The notes: a model not told the origin generated them from the letters alone. Shown: positions 1-8,598, numbered from the stretch's first letter. The stretch is 33,489 nucleotides of DNA from Bacteroidota bacterium (GCA_030680835.1 JAUXUD010000008.1:1-33489); one strand, 5' to 3'. Made by a program: numbers and translations.

Positions 1-141
1 CTGGCGGGTTGCTCCTCAGCAGAGCCCGCTTCCGCTTAGTCCGGTTCAACAAAAGTAAACGGTATTCAGGATTAATTGTATAATTGTAAACCCAATTTAG
101 GATTTAAAACAAAAAGTGTAAACTTTTTTCAGGACGAGTCA
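1..141 (+). mobile_element. 3' end of an insertion sequence (IS3-like ends)
   Basis: The last 26 nt (116-141) form an inverted repeat with 33350-33375 at the other edge of the window, matching at 23 of 26 positions; the ends read 5'-TG...CA-3', as in IS3-family elements. GTAAAC occurs three times as a subterminal direct repeat at 55, 86 and 118, spaced 31-32 nt, plausibly transposase-binding sites. The transposase itself lies outside the window. A short open frame ends in TAG at 37-39, but which frame is the transposase tail cannot be decided from so little sequence. Confidence 0.7.
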
Positions 142-231
142 CTCCCACCCTCCCATCTTCCCACCCTCCCACCCTCCCATTTTCCTACCTTCCCACCCTC
201 CTATTTTCCTACCCTTCTACCCTCCAATTCT
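139..231 (+). repeat. Polypyrimidine degenerate tandem repeat (CCCACCCTCC-like)
   Basis: A run of C/T-rich units such as CCCACCCTCC and TTTTCCTACC lies between the IS end and the alanine dehydrogenase promoter. Related tracts occur at 10714-10803, 25861-25919 and more weakly near 33200-33250. It has no coding potential. Confidence 0.6.
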
Positions 232-246
232 ACTGTTTAATATCCT

Positions 247-276
247 TTGCTAATTAACTATTTAAGCATAAGTTTG
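247..276 (+). promoter_or_regulatory. Bacteroidota-type promoter of alanine dehydrogenase
   Basis: TTG at 247-249, a 19-nt spacer, then TAAGTTTG (TAnnTTTG) at 269-276. This is a good match to the primary sigma consensus of Bacteroidota and sits 20 nt before the ATG at 297. Confidence 0.65.
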
Positions 277-296
277 CGCTCCCAAAAAATAACATT

Positions 297-1412
297 ATGA
301 TCATTGGCGTTCCAAAAGAAATTAAAAACAACGAAAACCGTGTAGGATTAACTCCTGCGGGCATTTCGGCCCTGTCAAAAGCAGGCCATCAGTTATTTGT
401 TCAATCGGCAGCCGGAGTAGGCAGTGGATTTAGCGATAGCGAATACAAAGAGGCAGGTGCTACGATTCTTTCAACGATTGAAGAAGTGTATGCAAAGTCT
501 GATATGATTATTAAGGTAAAAGAACCCATTGCGGTTGAATATCCTTTGATTAAAGAAAATCAACTGCTCTTTACCTATTTTCACTTTGCCAGTTATGAGC
601 CATTAACCATGGCCATGATCGAACGCAAAGCAGTTTGTTTGGCATACGAAACCGTTGAAAAGAAAGACCGTTCATTGCCCTTGCTGGTACCGATGAGCGA
701 AGTAGCCGGACGCATGAGTATTCAGGAAGGCGCTAAATATTTGGAAAAACCTATGGGTGGCCGGGGTATTTTATTAGGTGGTGTACCGGGAGTAAAACCG
801 GCTCATGTATTGGTATTGGGTGGTGGCATTGTAGGAACCCAGGCTGCTAAAATGGCTGCTGGGATGGCGGCTGATGTTACCATCATGGATATTTCTATTC
901 CCCGTTTACGCGAACTGGATGATATTTTACCTGCAAATGTAAATACGATATTTTCAAACGAATACAATATTCGCGAGGCCATTAAAACAGCTGATTTAAT
1001 AGTAGGAGCTGTATTGATTCCGGGTGCAAAAGCCCCGCATTTGATTACCCGTGATATGCTTAAATTAATGAAGCCGGGAACTGTGCTGGTGGATGTGGCG
1101 GTAGATCAGGGAGGTTGTATTGAAACCTGCAAACCTACCACGCATGAAAACCCAACCTACGAAATTGATGGAATCATACATTATTGTGTGGCCAATATGC
1201 CGGGTGCTGTTCCGTATACATCAACACTTGCATTAACAAACGCAACATTACCGTATGCATTGCAACTGGCCAACAAAGGCTGGAAGAAAGCCTGTACCGA
1301 TAACGAAGAATTGCGTTTGGGCTTAAATATTGTAAGTGGTACCATTGTTTACAAAGGGGTTTCAGACGCATTTAACCTTCCATATCAGGATGTGAATACG
1401 GTTCTGGCATAG
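297..1412 (+). CDS. ald: Alanine dehydrogenase
   Basis: Catalyses reversible NAD-dependent oxidative deamination of L-alanine to pyruvate and ammonium in the cytoplasm. At 371 residues it has the usual family length. Residues expected from characterised enzymes are present: Arg15 (NRVGLTP) and Lys75 (KVKEP) for substrate binding, His96 (YFHFA) as catalytic acid/base, the dinucleotide-binding LGGGIVG at 174-180 and catalytic Asp270 (VAVDQGG). The start is supported by the promoter ending 20 nt upstream. It is monocistronic: an IS end and a pyrimidine tract lie upstream and a hairpin (1510-1598) downstream. With glutamate dehydrogenase at 13037 it gives the cell two routes for releasing or fixing ammonium. 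Confidence 0.97.
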   Translation: MIIGVPKEIKNNENRVGLTPAGISALSKAGHQLFVQSAAGVGSGFSDSEYKEAGATILSTIEEVYAKSDMIIKVKEPIAVEYPLIKENQLLFTYFHFASYEPLTMAMIERKAVCLAYETVEKKDRSLPLLVPMSEVAGRMSIQEGAKYLEKPMGGRGILLGGVPGVKPAHVLVLGGGIVGTQAAKMAAGMAADVTIMDISIPRLRELDDILPANVNTIFSNEYNIREAIKTADLIVGAVLIPGAKAPHLITRDMLKLMKPGTVLVDVAVDQGGCIETCKPTTHENPTYEIDGIIHYCVANMPGAVPYTSTLALTNATLPYALQLANKGWKKACTDNEELRLGLNIVSGTIVYKGVSDAFNLPYQDVNTVLA

Positions 1413-1509
1413 GCAAAGAGCATAGGGCATAAGGCATGGAGTAGCACTTCTTTACCTTTGCGTTTAAGTTTCCATTTGAAGCTTTATTTTCATTTTAATA
1501 ATTTCAGTT

Positions 1510-1598
1510 TTAAACACATAGGCACATAGATTCACATAGGCTTCACATAGATTTTTCTATGAAACCTATGTGTTTTCCTACTGTGCCTATGTGTTTAA
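1510..1598. repeat. Inverted repeat with CACATAG units downstream of ald
   Basis: Perfect 17-bp arms at 1510-1526 and 1582-1598 enclose a second weaker inverted repeat. The left arm side carries four CACATAG heptamers. This hairpin is the only structure I see in the 302-nt gap 1413-1714; it could end ald transcription but has no clear U-tract. The sequence just after ald (GGCAAAGAGCAT, 1413-1424) recurs near 29701. Confidence 0.55.
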
Positions 1599-1654
1599 TT
1601 CCCCCTTATCCTTATAACAAATCTCACTAAAGCCACCCAAACTCCAATTTCAGA

Positions 1655-1662
1655 TATTTTTG
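1655..1662 (+). promoter_or_regulatory. Putative -7 element of the Sel1-repeat gene
   Basis: TATTTTTG fits TAnnTTTG and lies 52 nt before the ATG at 1715. No convincing TTG element is seen at the right distance, so confidence is low. Confidence 0.35.
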
Positions 1663-1714
1663 AATATACTTGTAATCAAATAATAAATAATTATGCTAAT
1701 AATAATTTCATCAA

Positions 1715-2506
1715 ATGAATAGATTTATAACTGCATTTATTTTAATTTTTATCTTTTCGAAAACCATTTCCCAAACAGTTACCAGTAAGGAAGAAATCAA
1801 TATTCAATCGAAAGAATATTTGTTGAGGAATGATTTTAACAATGCCGTTCCGCTTTTTAAAAGAGCAGCAGAAATGGGTAGTGCCGAGGCACAATACAAT
1901 TATGGTGTTTGCTACCTGCAGGGAATTGTGGTAAAGCAAAACGATAGCATTGCACATCATTGGTTTTTAAAATCGGCAAATAATGGATACAAAGATGCTC
2001 AATACCAGGTTGCTCTTAATTTTGGTCAGGGTAAAGTGGTTGCCAGAGATGAAAAAAAAGCGTTTTACTGGACCCTAAAATGTGCCGAACAAATTGACCC
2101 GGATTGCATGTTTACCCTGATAAATTTATATAAGGAGGGAGTGGGAACGGAAAGAAACAATGATCAAATGATGCATTGGGCCATTAAGCTCGGTTCGTTG
2201 GATCCGCCTGCCGATTTAAAACAGATTAACGAAGAAATTACTACTACCCGGGCCAATCTTGCACGTGTGTATTATTATGGTGACCGCGTGCAAAAAGACC
2301 TGGTAAAAAGCTATACCTGGTTTTTGTTGTACAATGAAAGAAAAAAGGAATCAGAATCATTGGTTCAGCAAAAAAATATTGACATCATCAACGAACTCTT
2401 AAAAAGTATATCCGATCTGGAAAAGAAAAAAGCAATTGCGGATGCGGAAAAAATAGTACGGAGAAAACTGTTGAATATTCCCAATTTATTAAAACAGGAG
2501 AATTGA
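1715..2506 (+). CDS. Secreted Sel1-repeat (SLR/TPR-like) protein
   Basis: A 263-residue protein with an N-terminal hydrophobic signal segment (residues 3-20, likely cleaved after SKTISQ), so it is exported to the periplasm or envelope. Residues about 48-165 contain tandem Sel1-like repeats with the typical pattern of A.YNYG..Y..G..V..... A..W..KSA..G...AQY. The C-terminal third (200-255) is charged and helical. Sel1 repeats are alpha-solenoid protein-protein interaction modules; no catalytic motif is seen, and the partner is unknown. It stands alone between two hairpin elements, so context gives no pathway. Confidence 0.8.
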   Translation: MNRFITAFILIFIFSKTISQTVTSKEEINIQSKEYLLRNDFNNAVPLFKRAAEMGSAEAQYNYGVCYLQGIVVKQNDSIAHHWFLKSANNGYKDAQYQVALNFGQGKVVARDEKKAFYWTLKCAEQIDPDCMFTLINLYKEGVGTERNNDQMMHWAIKLGSLDPPADLKQINEEITTTRANLARVYYYGDRVQKDLVKSYTWFLLYNERKKESESLVQQKNIDIINELLKSISDLEKKKAIADAEKIVRRKLLNIPNLLKQEN

Positions 2507-2522
2507 ATTTTTGATTCGTATG

Positions 2523-2657
2523 TCAATGTTATTTAGCTGATGTGTTGTTCGACCCCGATGGGGTCGCAGGTTTATAGCGGGCGGGATACATCCTATAAAC
2601 CTACGACCCCATCGGGGTCGAATGCGGATAGCATTTCTCTTAAATAAATAACATTGA
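2523..2657. repeat. Nested inverted-repeat element with CGACCCCGATGGGGTCG core
   Basis: The outer arms are 13 bp and perfect (2523-2535 with 2645-2657). The inner arms are 30 bp (2548-2577 with 2593-2622) with one mismatch and a 15-nt loop. Each inner arm itself contains the small palindrome CGACCCC-n3-GGGGTCG. The element fills the gap between two genes read in the same direction and looks like a non-autonomous dispersed palindrome, possibly also acting as a terminator. Confidence 0.7.
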
Positions 2658-2694
2658 TTAGCAGGTAATAAATTTTTTCCGTAGCATTGAACCC

Positions 2695-4008
2695 ATGAAA
2701 TATCTGTTTATTATTTTTGTGATGTGTTTTGGTTTGAACCCAAGTAAGGTTTTCGCACAGGGTGCATTTGATGCAAAATTAAAAGCCAGGGAAGTAATTG
2801 ACCAGTTTAAACAGGAGAAATTTGCTGAGGCTTATGATCAGATGTCGGCAATCATGAAACGAAAAATTGACGTGGAGCAGTTGCAGGGCATTTGGGATGG
2901 ATTGATCATGCAATATGATACCATTCAAAGTATTGGTGAACCTGTGGTGACAGAAAAAGATACTTTTATTGTTACTGTTACTCCGGTTCATTTTAATAAA
3001 ACCAAACTGGGATTGCAGTTAACTTTTGAACCTTCACATAAAATATGTGGTTTGTTTATTGTACCCTTAACATATCCGTACCAACCTGCCGATTATGTGA
3101 ACTCAAGTCGCTTTTATGAAGTCAAAAAAAATGTGCCCGATCCCGCATTTCCATCAGAAGGGATTTTAACCATTCCGAATGGAAATAAAAAAGTTCCGCT
3201 CATCATTATTGTGGGAGGTTCGGGGCCAACAGACAAAGATTTAACAATGGGTTCTAATAAAATCTACAAGGATTTTGCATGGGGACTGGCGGCTAAAGGA
3301 ATTGCTGTTTACCGCTATGATAAACGCACTTTGAAGTTTGGCACTGAACTCGCTAAGAATAAAAATTTAACTGTGAATGAAGAGTACCTGCTGGACCTGA
3401 AACTGATTATTAAAATGTTAAGCAAAAAAGAAGAAATTAATGCAGATCAAATTTATATAATGGGTCATAGTGAAGGGGGATATTTACTGCCTTATTTCTC
3501 TAAAAACCTGAGTGGAATTAAAGGGTATATTAGCCTTGCAGGAAACTATAGTAAATTGGCAGAATTGATTCCAAAACAAATCAGTTATCTGGCACTGCAA
3601 AGTAAAAACATTGAAGAAAAAAACATGGTTTTAAAGGAAATGCCCAAGGCACTTTATGCCCGCGATCGATTTACAAAAGAGAGTCCCGACGATTCACTTC
3701 CATTTGGATTGACCACTAATTACCTCTGGCATTTAAATGAAATCAGTCCGCAAAAAATAGGTAAAACATTGATGAAAAAGTCTGTATTTTTCCTGCAGGG
3801 TGGTAGAGATTATCAGGTAACACCCGATGAACTGGAATTATGGAAAATGACCCTGGCTCAAAGTACCGAAGCCACCTTTAAATTATACCCGGCATTGAAC
3901 CATATTTTTTTATCCGGAACCGGTTTGTCGAATCCTGCTGAATATGAAAAACCGGGTAATGTTTCTGAAGAGGTAATCAATGATATTGCCTCCTGGGTAT
4001 TGCAATAA
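2695..4008 (+). CDS. Secreted DUF3887 / alpha-beta hydrolase fusion
   Basis: A 437-residue exported protein: signal peptide at 1-22 (ends KVFAQ), a DUF3887-like domain at about 25-125, then an alpha/beta-hydrolase fold. The nucleophile elbow is GHSEGG with Ser259; likely acid Asp372 (GGRDYQV) and His403 (LNHIF) complete the triad in the right order. An oxyanion-region motif GGSGPTDKD is near 178-186. The family includes periplasmic serine esterases or peptidases of unknown substrate; I do not assign one. The stop codon is followed after 0 nt by a 72-bp palindrome, and the last codons are part of its outer arm. Confidence 0.85.
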   Translation: MKYLFIIFVMCFGLNPSKVFAQGAFDAKLKAREVIDQFKQEKFAEAYDQMSAIMKRKIDVEQLQGIWDGLIMQYDTIQSIGEPVVTEKDTFIVTVTPVHFNKTKLGLQLTFEPSHKICGLFIVPLTYPYQPADYVNSSRFYEVKKNVPDPAFPSEGILTIPNGNKKVPLIIIVGGSGPTDKDLTMGSNKIYKDFAWGLAAKGIAVYRYDKRTLKFGTELAKNKNLTVNEEYLLDLKLIIKMLSKKEEINADQIYIMGHSEGGYLLPYFSKNLSGIKGYISLAGNYSKLAELIPKQISYLALQSKNIEEKNMVLKEMPKALYARDRFTKESPDDSLPFGLTTNYLWHLNEISPQKIGKTLMKKSVFFLQGGRDYQVTPDELELWKMTLAQSTEATFKLYPALNHIFLSGTGLSNPAEYEKPGNVSEEVINDIASWVLQ

Positions 4009-4080
4009 CGTGTTCCCATTCACGGTCACGGTAGGGACAGGTCGCGACCTGTCCCTACCGTGACCGTGAATGGGAACACG
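4009..4080. repeat. 72-bp perfect palindrome with REP core GACAGGTCGCGACCTGTC
   Basis: Two 36-nt halves are exact reverse complements with no loop, centred on TCGCGA. The 18-nt core at 4036-4053 is identical to the cores at 21018-21035 and 21661-21678 that flank the RAYT gene. A further 10-bp arm pair (4001-4010 with 4091-4100) extends the structure into the end of the upstream gene. It sits between convergent genes, so it may also serve as a bidirectional terminator. Confidence 0.9.
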
Positions 4081-4112
4081 AACGGGCATGCGTTATTGCA
4101 TTAAAAATCAAA

Positions 4113-6932
4113 TTATTCCTTTACCACCAAAATTTGCATACGTTCTGCGGCACCCGTAATTTGCAAATAGTACATCCCTGTAGCGAGTTCAGTTAAATCA
4201 ATTTGTTCGTGTTGTTTATCGGTATTTTGGTTTAATAAAATTCTGCCGCTTATATCCATTAAGGTGATGTTTAATAATCCTTCAGTTTCATGAGTCAGGT
4301 TCAGGTAATTTTTTACGGGGTTTGGATACACATGAATTCCGGTTACTGATCCATGTTCGGATACACTCACTGTATTCTTCACAAGCATTTTTATCCAAAC
4401 GGTATCATGCGAACAGATATCATCGGTAAAATGAAACTGTGCCGAATCGCGACCTGTAAAATCAAGTTTTGGATTAAACAAAATATTTGAACCCGAAAAT
4501 ATGAACGGGTTGACAGGCGCGTTTAATAAATAAGCACTAAGCCCGGTTGTATTGGGTATAACAATGGTTCTTTGCTGGTTTACTTTTGTGGTATCCAACA
4601 CCAGTTTTGTATTGAGTCGTTTGAGCTGATTTATATTGATTTGAATGGTATCCCAAATGCCACAACTGTTAATATAATTGCTCACCAATAATTTTCTTGC
4701 AGTTTGCATATTGTTGAATGTAATGCCTGCTCCTTCTTTTATTTTGATACCCGATTCATTGTACCATGTTATATTACCTGCATTGGGAATAGTAAGCGTA
4801 AGATTATTTCCGAAGCAAACAATTTTTTCGTTAAGCAGATTGATGGACGGTTTAACCAGATTAACAAGCACCTGTAGGCTGTCTTTTTTTATCTGACTGG
4901 CATTATTGGTATACTGCAAAACATACCAGGTATTGAGTGTGGGTTTGGCCCAAAAACCGTTTCCTGCTGGTTTGCCGATCCAGTTAAAATTACTTCCAAA
5001 AGAGGCATCTGCCTGAATAAAAATAGAATCACCAATACATATTGCGGGTTGCGAAGATTGAAAGTGAATATATGCACTATCGCTGGTTTTATCGGGGTTG
5101 CTGGCATGCACTTTTACCGAGTCGGTTCCTTGCCAGAAAATGGAAGGTTTAATAGCAGTAATTGTATTGCTAAGGGTATCGAGGTTTAAAGTTAAATGAC
5201 GTGCCTGGTTTAACAATTTTATTCGATATTCACTTGCCGTATAGGCAGAGTCAATTGTATAGCCGGCTGAACCCAATGCACTAAAAGGTTTTTGGGAGCT
5301 GGTTTTAATTGTATAATTCGGATCAACCCGTATAAAAGATTGCTTGCGTAATTGCATACCGCTTAACTTCATGGTACCCGGTATATTATTTTTAAGAGCA
5401 TTGAATTGCAGGGTAACCCGGGATGCTTTGGGATCAATATAAACCAGCGTTGATACTTCTTTCCATGCGCTGGTGTTTGAGCCCAGATTATAATATTTTG
5501 CGGAGCCGGTTAGTTCAGGGAAGCTGATGGTGATTCTGATAGAGTCGCCTGCCATGCCTTTGGTATATGCCGAAACCCGGTTCCAACCTTTTTCAACACC
5601 CCCCATAATAGTTACACTAAAATAATTCCCGCTGCCACTGCGTGAGATACAACGGTTTTTACTTTTTAATACTCCATCAGTAGTTTCAAAAGTACCAAAG
5701 GGAGCTACCATACCATCCGGTATTCCATTTTTATTTAAATCCCTATACAGTTCGGGAACCGCATTTGCAAAGGGATTGGGCACACTGTCGAACATTATGG
5801 AAGCCCATTCATTAACGGTTCTAACCGGAATTTCATTATCCCTGCACCAGGCCAGTAAGCTGTCTATCCGACTTAGGTAACCTTCCCATCCACCGGCAAG
5901 ATTTACAAAATGACCGAGTGAAAAACTTTGTAAATGCCGGGCCGAGTTATCTGCAATGGTATTTATCAGTCCCTGAAAATTACTGCTTTCATCGGTAAAA
6001 TCAGGATTTTGTAAAGCGAATCTTTTTATTTTCAAACTATCCACTTCGTTATACATTTTAAAGGAAGGAGCAACATAAGTGGCCGCCGCAGTATATCCAT
6101 AATCCTTTCCCATTTTTGCTTTTACTTCACTGGCAGTAAACTGGGTAAAGGCACCTCCGGGCTGAACCCAGGTATAAGGCCGTGGGAAGCCCAATGAATC
6201 AAACAAATACAATGACCGTTCGATTAACAGGTTTTGTGCGGCGTTGGTCATTTTTATGTCGTAACCCGAGAGCCTGTGATGCGCGATTCCCATGGCTGTA
6301 TCGTTCACAAAGGTTTCCTGCCAATAGCTGCGGAGTGCGAGGGTATCGGGATCGAATGAATTTTTATTTTCGAGATTATACCAGGCACACAACATATTTT
6401 TGGAAGGCAAATAAATATTGGAATAATAAGCCGGACTATACATATTTTTAAACTCACCGGCACTGCGGCTTATCAGTTTATTGCCAATTAAATCAACCAG
6501 ACCTTCGCCAGTCACACTTGTTGTAATAACAGAATCAACCCTTAAACAAATACGGTTTTTATTGATATGATCCACGCCAGGGTGGTTCACAAAACCCAGG
6601 GTATCGGCCAGATTATAAACCCACAGGTAACAGGTAGTACCGTAAGGGGTATGGTCCATCAATTCATTTCCATCTTCTTCCACTTCTTTTAAAGCATTCA
6701 CAGTAGCGGTATCAAAAGTTACCCTTTGTATATCAATTCCCAATGAGTAATGGTATCCATATTTTTTAAAGATCCTATTGAAATCACGCCATTTTGCAGC
6801 CGTTTGATGGTCATCGATTCGGAAAGCAATGCCACCAACTTTATTATAAGTAGATTGTGAATGGGCTGGGTTCAAACCGACAAAAAGAAAAAATAAGAGC
6901 AAGGTAATTTTGTAGAATTGTTTCATCAGCAA
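4113..6932 (-). CDS. T9SS cargo protein with polysaccharide-deacetylase-like N-terminal domain
   Basis: A 939-residue secreted protein. The signal peptide is at 1-26 (ends PAHSQ). Residues about 33-390 resemble the NodB/polysaccharide-deacetylase-like fold: FRIDDHQT near 37-44 takes the place of the usual TFDDG, and LMDHTPYG near 92-99 supplies a second His motif. The middle (about 400-850) is beta-rich with a carbohydrate-binding-like segment and Ig/PKD-like repeats. The C-terminus (about 868-939) is a type A sorting domain with VYPNP, LMDISGR and GMYYLQI, which directs T9SS export and surface attachment or release. The likely role is surface glycan modification, but catalytic activity is inference because the metal-site motif is atypical. 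Start M1 or M3 is possible. Confidence 0.82.
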   Translation of the reverse strand: MLMKQFYKITLLLFFLFVGLNPAHSQSTYNKVGGIAFRIDDHQTAAKWRDFNRIFKKYGYHYSLGIDIQRVTFDTATVNALKEVEEDGNELMDHTPYGTTCYLWVYNLADTLGFVNHPGVDHINKNRICLRVDSVITTSVTGEGLVDLIGNKLISRSAGEFKNMYSPAYYSNIYLPSKNMLCAWYNLENKNSFDPDTLALRSYWQETFVNDTAMGIAHHRLSGYDIKMTNAAQNLLIERSLYLFDSLGFPRPYTWVQPGGAFTQFTASEVKAKMGKDYGYTAAATYVAPSFKMYNEVDSLKIKRFALQNPDFTDESSNFQGLINTIADNSARHLQSFSLGHFVNLAGGWEGYLSRIDSLLAWCRDNEIPVRTVNEWASIMFDSVPNPFANAVPELYRDLNKNGIPDGMVAPFGTFETTDGVLKSKNRCISRSGSGNYFSVTIMGGVEKGWNRVSAYTKGMAGDSIRITISFPELTGSAKYYNLGSNTSAWKEVSTLVYIDPKASRVTLQFNALKNNIPGTMKLSGMQLRKQSFIRVDPNYTIKTSSQKPFSALGSAGYTIDSAYTASEYRIKLLNQARHLTLNLDTLSNTITAIKPSIFWQGTDSVKVHASNPDKTSDSAYIHFQSSQPAICIGDSIFIQADASFGSNFNWIGKPAGNGFWAKPTLNTWYVLQYTNNASQIKKDSLQVLVNLVKPSINLLNEKIVCFGNNLTLTIPNAGNITWYNESGIKIKEGAGITFNNMQTARKLLVSNYINSCGIWDTIQININQLKRLNTKLVLDTTKVNQQRTIVIPNTTGLSAYLLNAPVNPFIFSGSNILFNPKLDFTGRDSAQFHFTDDICSHDTVWIKMLVKNTVSVSEHGSVTGIHVYPNPVKNYLNLTHETEGLLNITLMDISGRILLNQNTDKQHEQIDLTELATGMYYLQITGAAERMQILVVKE

Positions 6933-7056
6933 TAATTTGATGCAATGTAAAACCCTTTAAGCAAAGTTTAACCACAGCTATTGAGAATTTGTATAAATAT
7001 GTGAATTTGGAGACAAGCGCAAACATTTGCTGGCAAAAATGCAATTGTTTTTTAGC

Positions 7057-7064
7057 TATATTTG
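7057..7064 (+). promoter_or_regulatory. Putative -7 element for the small gene pair
   Basis: TATATTTG fits TAnnTTTG, 26 nt before the ATG at 7091. No well-spaced TTG is seen. Confidence 0.4.
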
Positions 7065-7090
7065 AAATATAAATTTCAAACCCTTTCAGA

Positions 7091-7297
7091 ATGAAATTAG
7101 ACAAAACCAAATTCATTAAACAAAGTTACCTTGAAGCTGCCATTCATCAGCCTGAATATAACAAAATGACTGACGAAGAAAAAGAGGAATCCTTTCTTTT
7201 ATTAATGCAGGCAAGTTTTGGATTTGTTAATCAGCCCTGGCCAAAAATGGATAAAACCTTTTTTATTAAAAGATCACATGATGAAAAGACCAGATGA
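7091..7297 (+). CDS. Small conserved protein, partner of a nucleotidyltransferase
   Basis: A 68-residue soluble, acidic/basic mixed protein with no signal peptide. Its pattern (MKLDKT.F at the start, DEEKEESFLLLMQASFG in the middle, PPKMDKT-like PKMDKTFFIKR at the end) resembles small Bacteroidota proteins that I recall being encoded just upstream of nucleotidyltransferase-like genes. That recall is not verified here. It overlaps the next start codon by ATGA (7294-7297), which indicates translational coupling. The function is unknown; an antitoxin or accessory role is only a guess. Confidence 0.6.
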   Translation: MKLDKTKFIKQSYLEAAIHQPEYNKMTDEEKEESFLLLMQASFGFVNQPWPKMDKTFFIKRSHDEKTR

Positions 7298-7398
7298 AGG
7301 GAAAAAGGGCATTTAATATTTTTAATGATGATTTAAAAATTGCAAAAAAATCTGCCGGTAGATACAAAGACCTTGATGATTTGGAACACCTGCCTTAA
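7294..7398 (+). pseudogene. 34-codon remnant, likely an internally deleted nucleotidyltransferase
   Basis: ATG at 7294 overlaps the previous stop. The predicted peptide begins KGKRAFNIFNDD and ends KKSAGRYKDLDDLEHLP. The first part resembles the N-terminus (NIFN.DF...) and the second the C-terminus (KKA.GR.KDL.D...L) of Bacteroidota nucleotidyltransferases coded in this position, as I remember them. The whole catalytic core, including the G-S/D-x-D region, would be missing. The simplest reading is an in-frame internal deletion that kept both ends. It may still be translated by coupling. Confidence 0.45.
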
Positions 7399-7575
7399 AA
7401 TTATAAGAAAACCATTATTTTGTTAGTCGGTTAGTTTTACTTCTAATCAAAAACCTGCATCGGTTCAATTAACCCTGAACCCGCTTAAATCTAAATAAGA
7501 ATAGTTCTCGACCTGTAATTAGTAAAAGCAGATGTAATTTGTTTCTTTGTTTTTTTGTATCAAAAAAGCCAGCCC

Positions 7576-8571
7576 TTAAGCAAATTCCAACAGAGAAGTA
7601 TAATGTTCCTCCACCGCATCTAAAATATTCAACACACCCTGAACCGAATCCAGGGTAACCAGTTGCATCCTGTATTCTTTAAAATGATCCAGGCCTTTAA
7701 AGTAATGGGTATAATGCCGGCGCATTTCCAGCAATCCTACCATTTCGCCTTTCCATAAAATAGACTTTTCGAGGTGGGTTTTGCAAACTGCTACTCTTTG
7801 TTGAATGGTAGGAGGGGGCAAATGCGTGCCGGTTTTCAAATAATGCTTAATCTCGTTAAAAATCCATGGATAACCAATGGCAGCGCGGCCTATCATGATT
7901 CCATCCACCCCAAACTCGTTTTTGTAGGCCAACGCTTTTTCGGGAGTATCTATATCTCCATTCCCAAATATAGGAATTATTATTCGGCTGTTGTTTTTTA
8001 CCTTCGCTATTAGGCTCCAATCGGCTTCGCCTTTATACATTTGGGTGCGCGTACGGCCATGAACCGTTAAGGCTTTTATGCCTACATCTTGCAGACGTTC
8101 AGCTACTTCTTCAATATTTTTTGTATTGTCGTCCCAGCCCAAACGGGTTTTTACAGTTACCGGCAAATGGGTAGATTTAACCACTGCTTCCGTTAATTTT
8201 ACCATTTTGGGCACATCTTTTAAGATACCGGCTCCTGCCCCCTTGCACACCACTTTTTTAACCGGACAACCATAGTTAATATCCACCAAATCGGGATTGG
8301 CAACCTCCACAATTTGGGTGGCAAGGGCCATGGCTTCTTCGTCGCCACCGAAGATTTGTATGCCAATAGGTCGCTCATAATCAAATATATCCAGTTTTTT
8401 CCGGCTCTTAATCGCATCACGGATCAGCCCTTCGGAAGAGATAAATTCGGTGTACATTAAGTCGGCACCATTTGCTTTACAAACTGCGCGAAAAGGAGGA
8501 TCACTCACATCTTCCATGGGAGCAAGCAAAAGAGGAAATTCCCCCAATTCAATGTTATCGATTTTTACCAC
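7576..8571 (-). CDS. dusB: tRNA-dihydrouridine synthase B
   Basis: An FMN enzyme that reduces uridine to dihydrouridine in tRNA D-loops. I choose the GTG at 8571 as start (331 residues, normal for DusB; protein begins MVKIDNIELGEFPLLLAPM). An in-frame ATG at 8712 would add 47 residues unlike the family and overlap the divergent gene. Motifs: APMEDVSDPPFR (17-28, FMN/TIM-barrel start), NYGCPVKK with catalytic Cys102, KTRLGWDD, VHGRTR and GNGDI. A TAnnTTTG box (8606-8599) lies upstream. The gene is divergent from the CPBP protease gene with only 40 nt between starts. Confidence 0.93.
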   Translation of the reverse strand: MVKIDNIELGEFPLLLAPMEDVSDPPFRAVCKANGADLMYTEFISSEGLIRDAIKSRKKLDIFDYERPIGIQIFGGDEEAMALATQIVEVANPDLVDINYGCPVKKVVCKGAGAGILKDVPKMVKLTEAVVKSTHLPVTVKTRLGWDDNTKNIEEVAERLQDVGIKALTVHGRTRTQMYKGEADWSLIAKVKNNSRIIIPIFGNGDIDTPEKALAYKNEFGVDGIMIGRAAIGYPWIFNEIKHYLKTGTHLPPPTIQQRVAVCKTHLEKSILWKGEMVGLLEMRRHYTHYFKGLDHFKEYRMQLVTLDSVQGVLNILDAVEEHYTSLLEFA

Positions 8572-8598
8572 TGGTATAAGCTTAGTATATTGCGTGCA

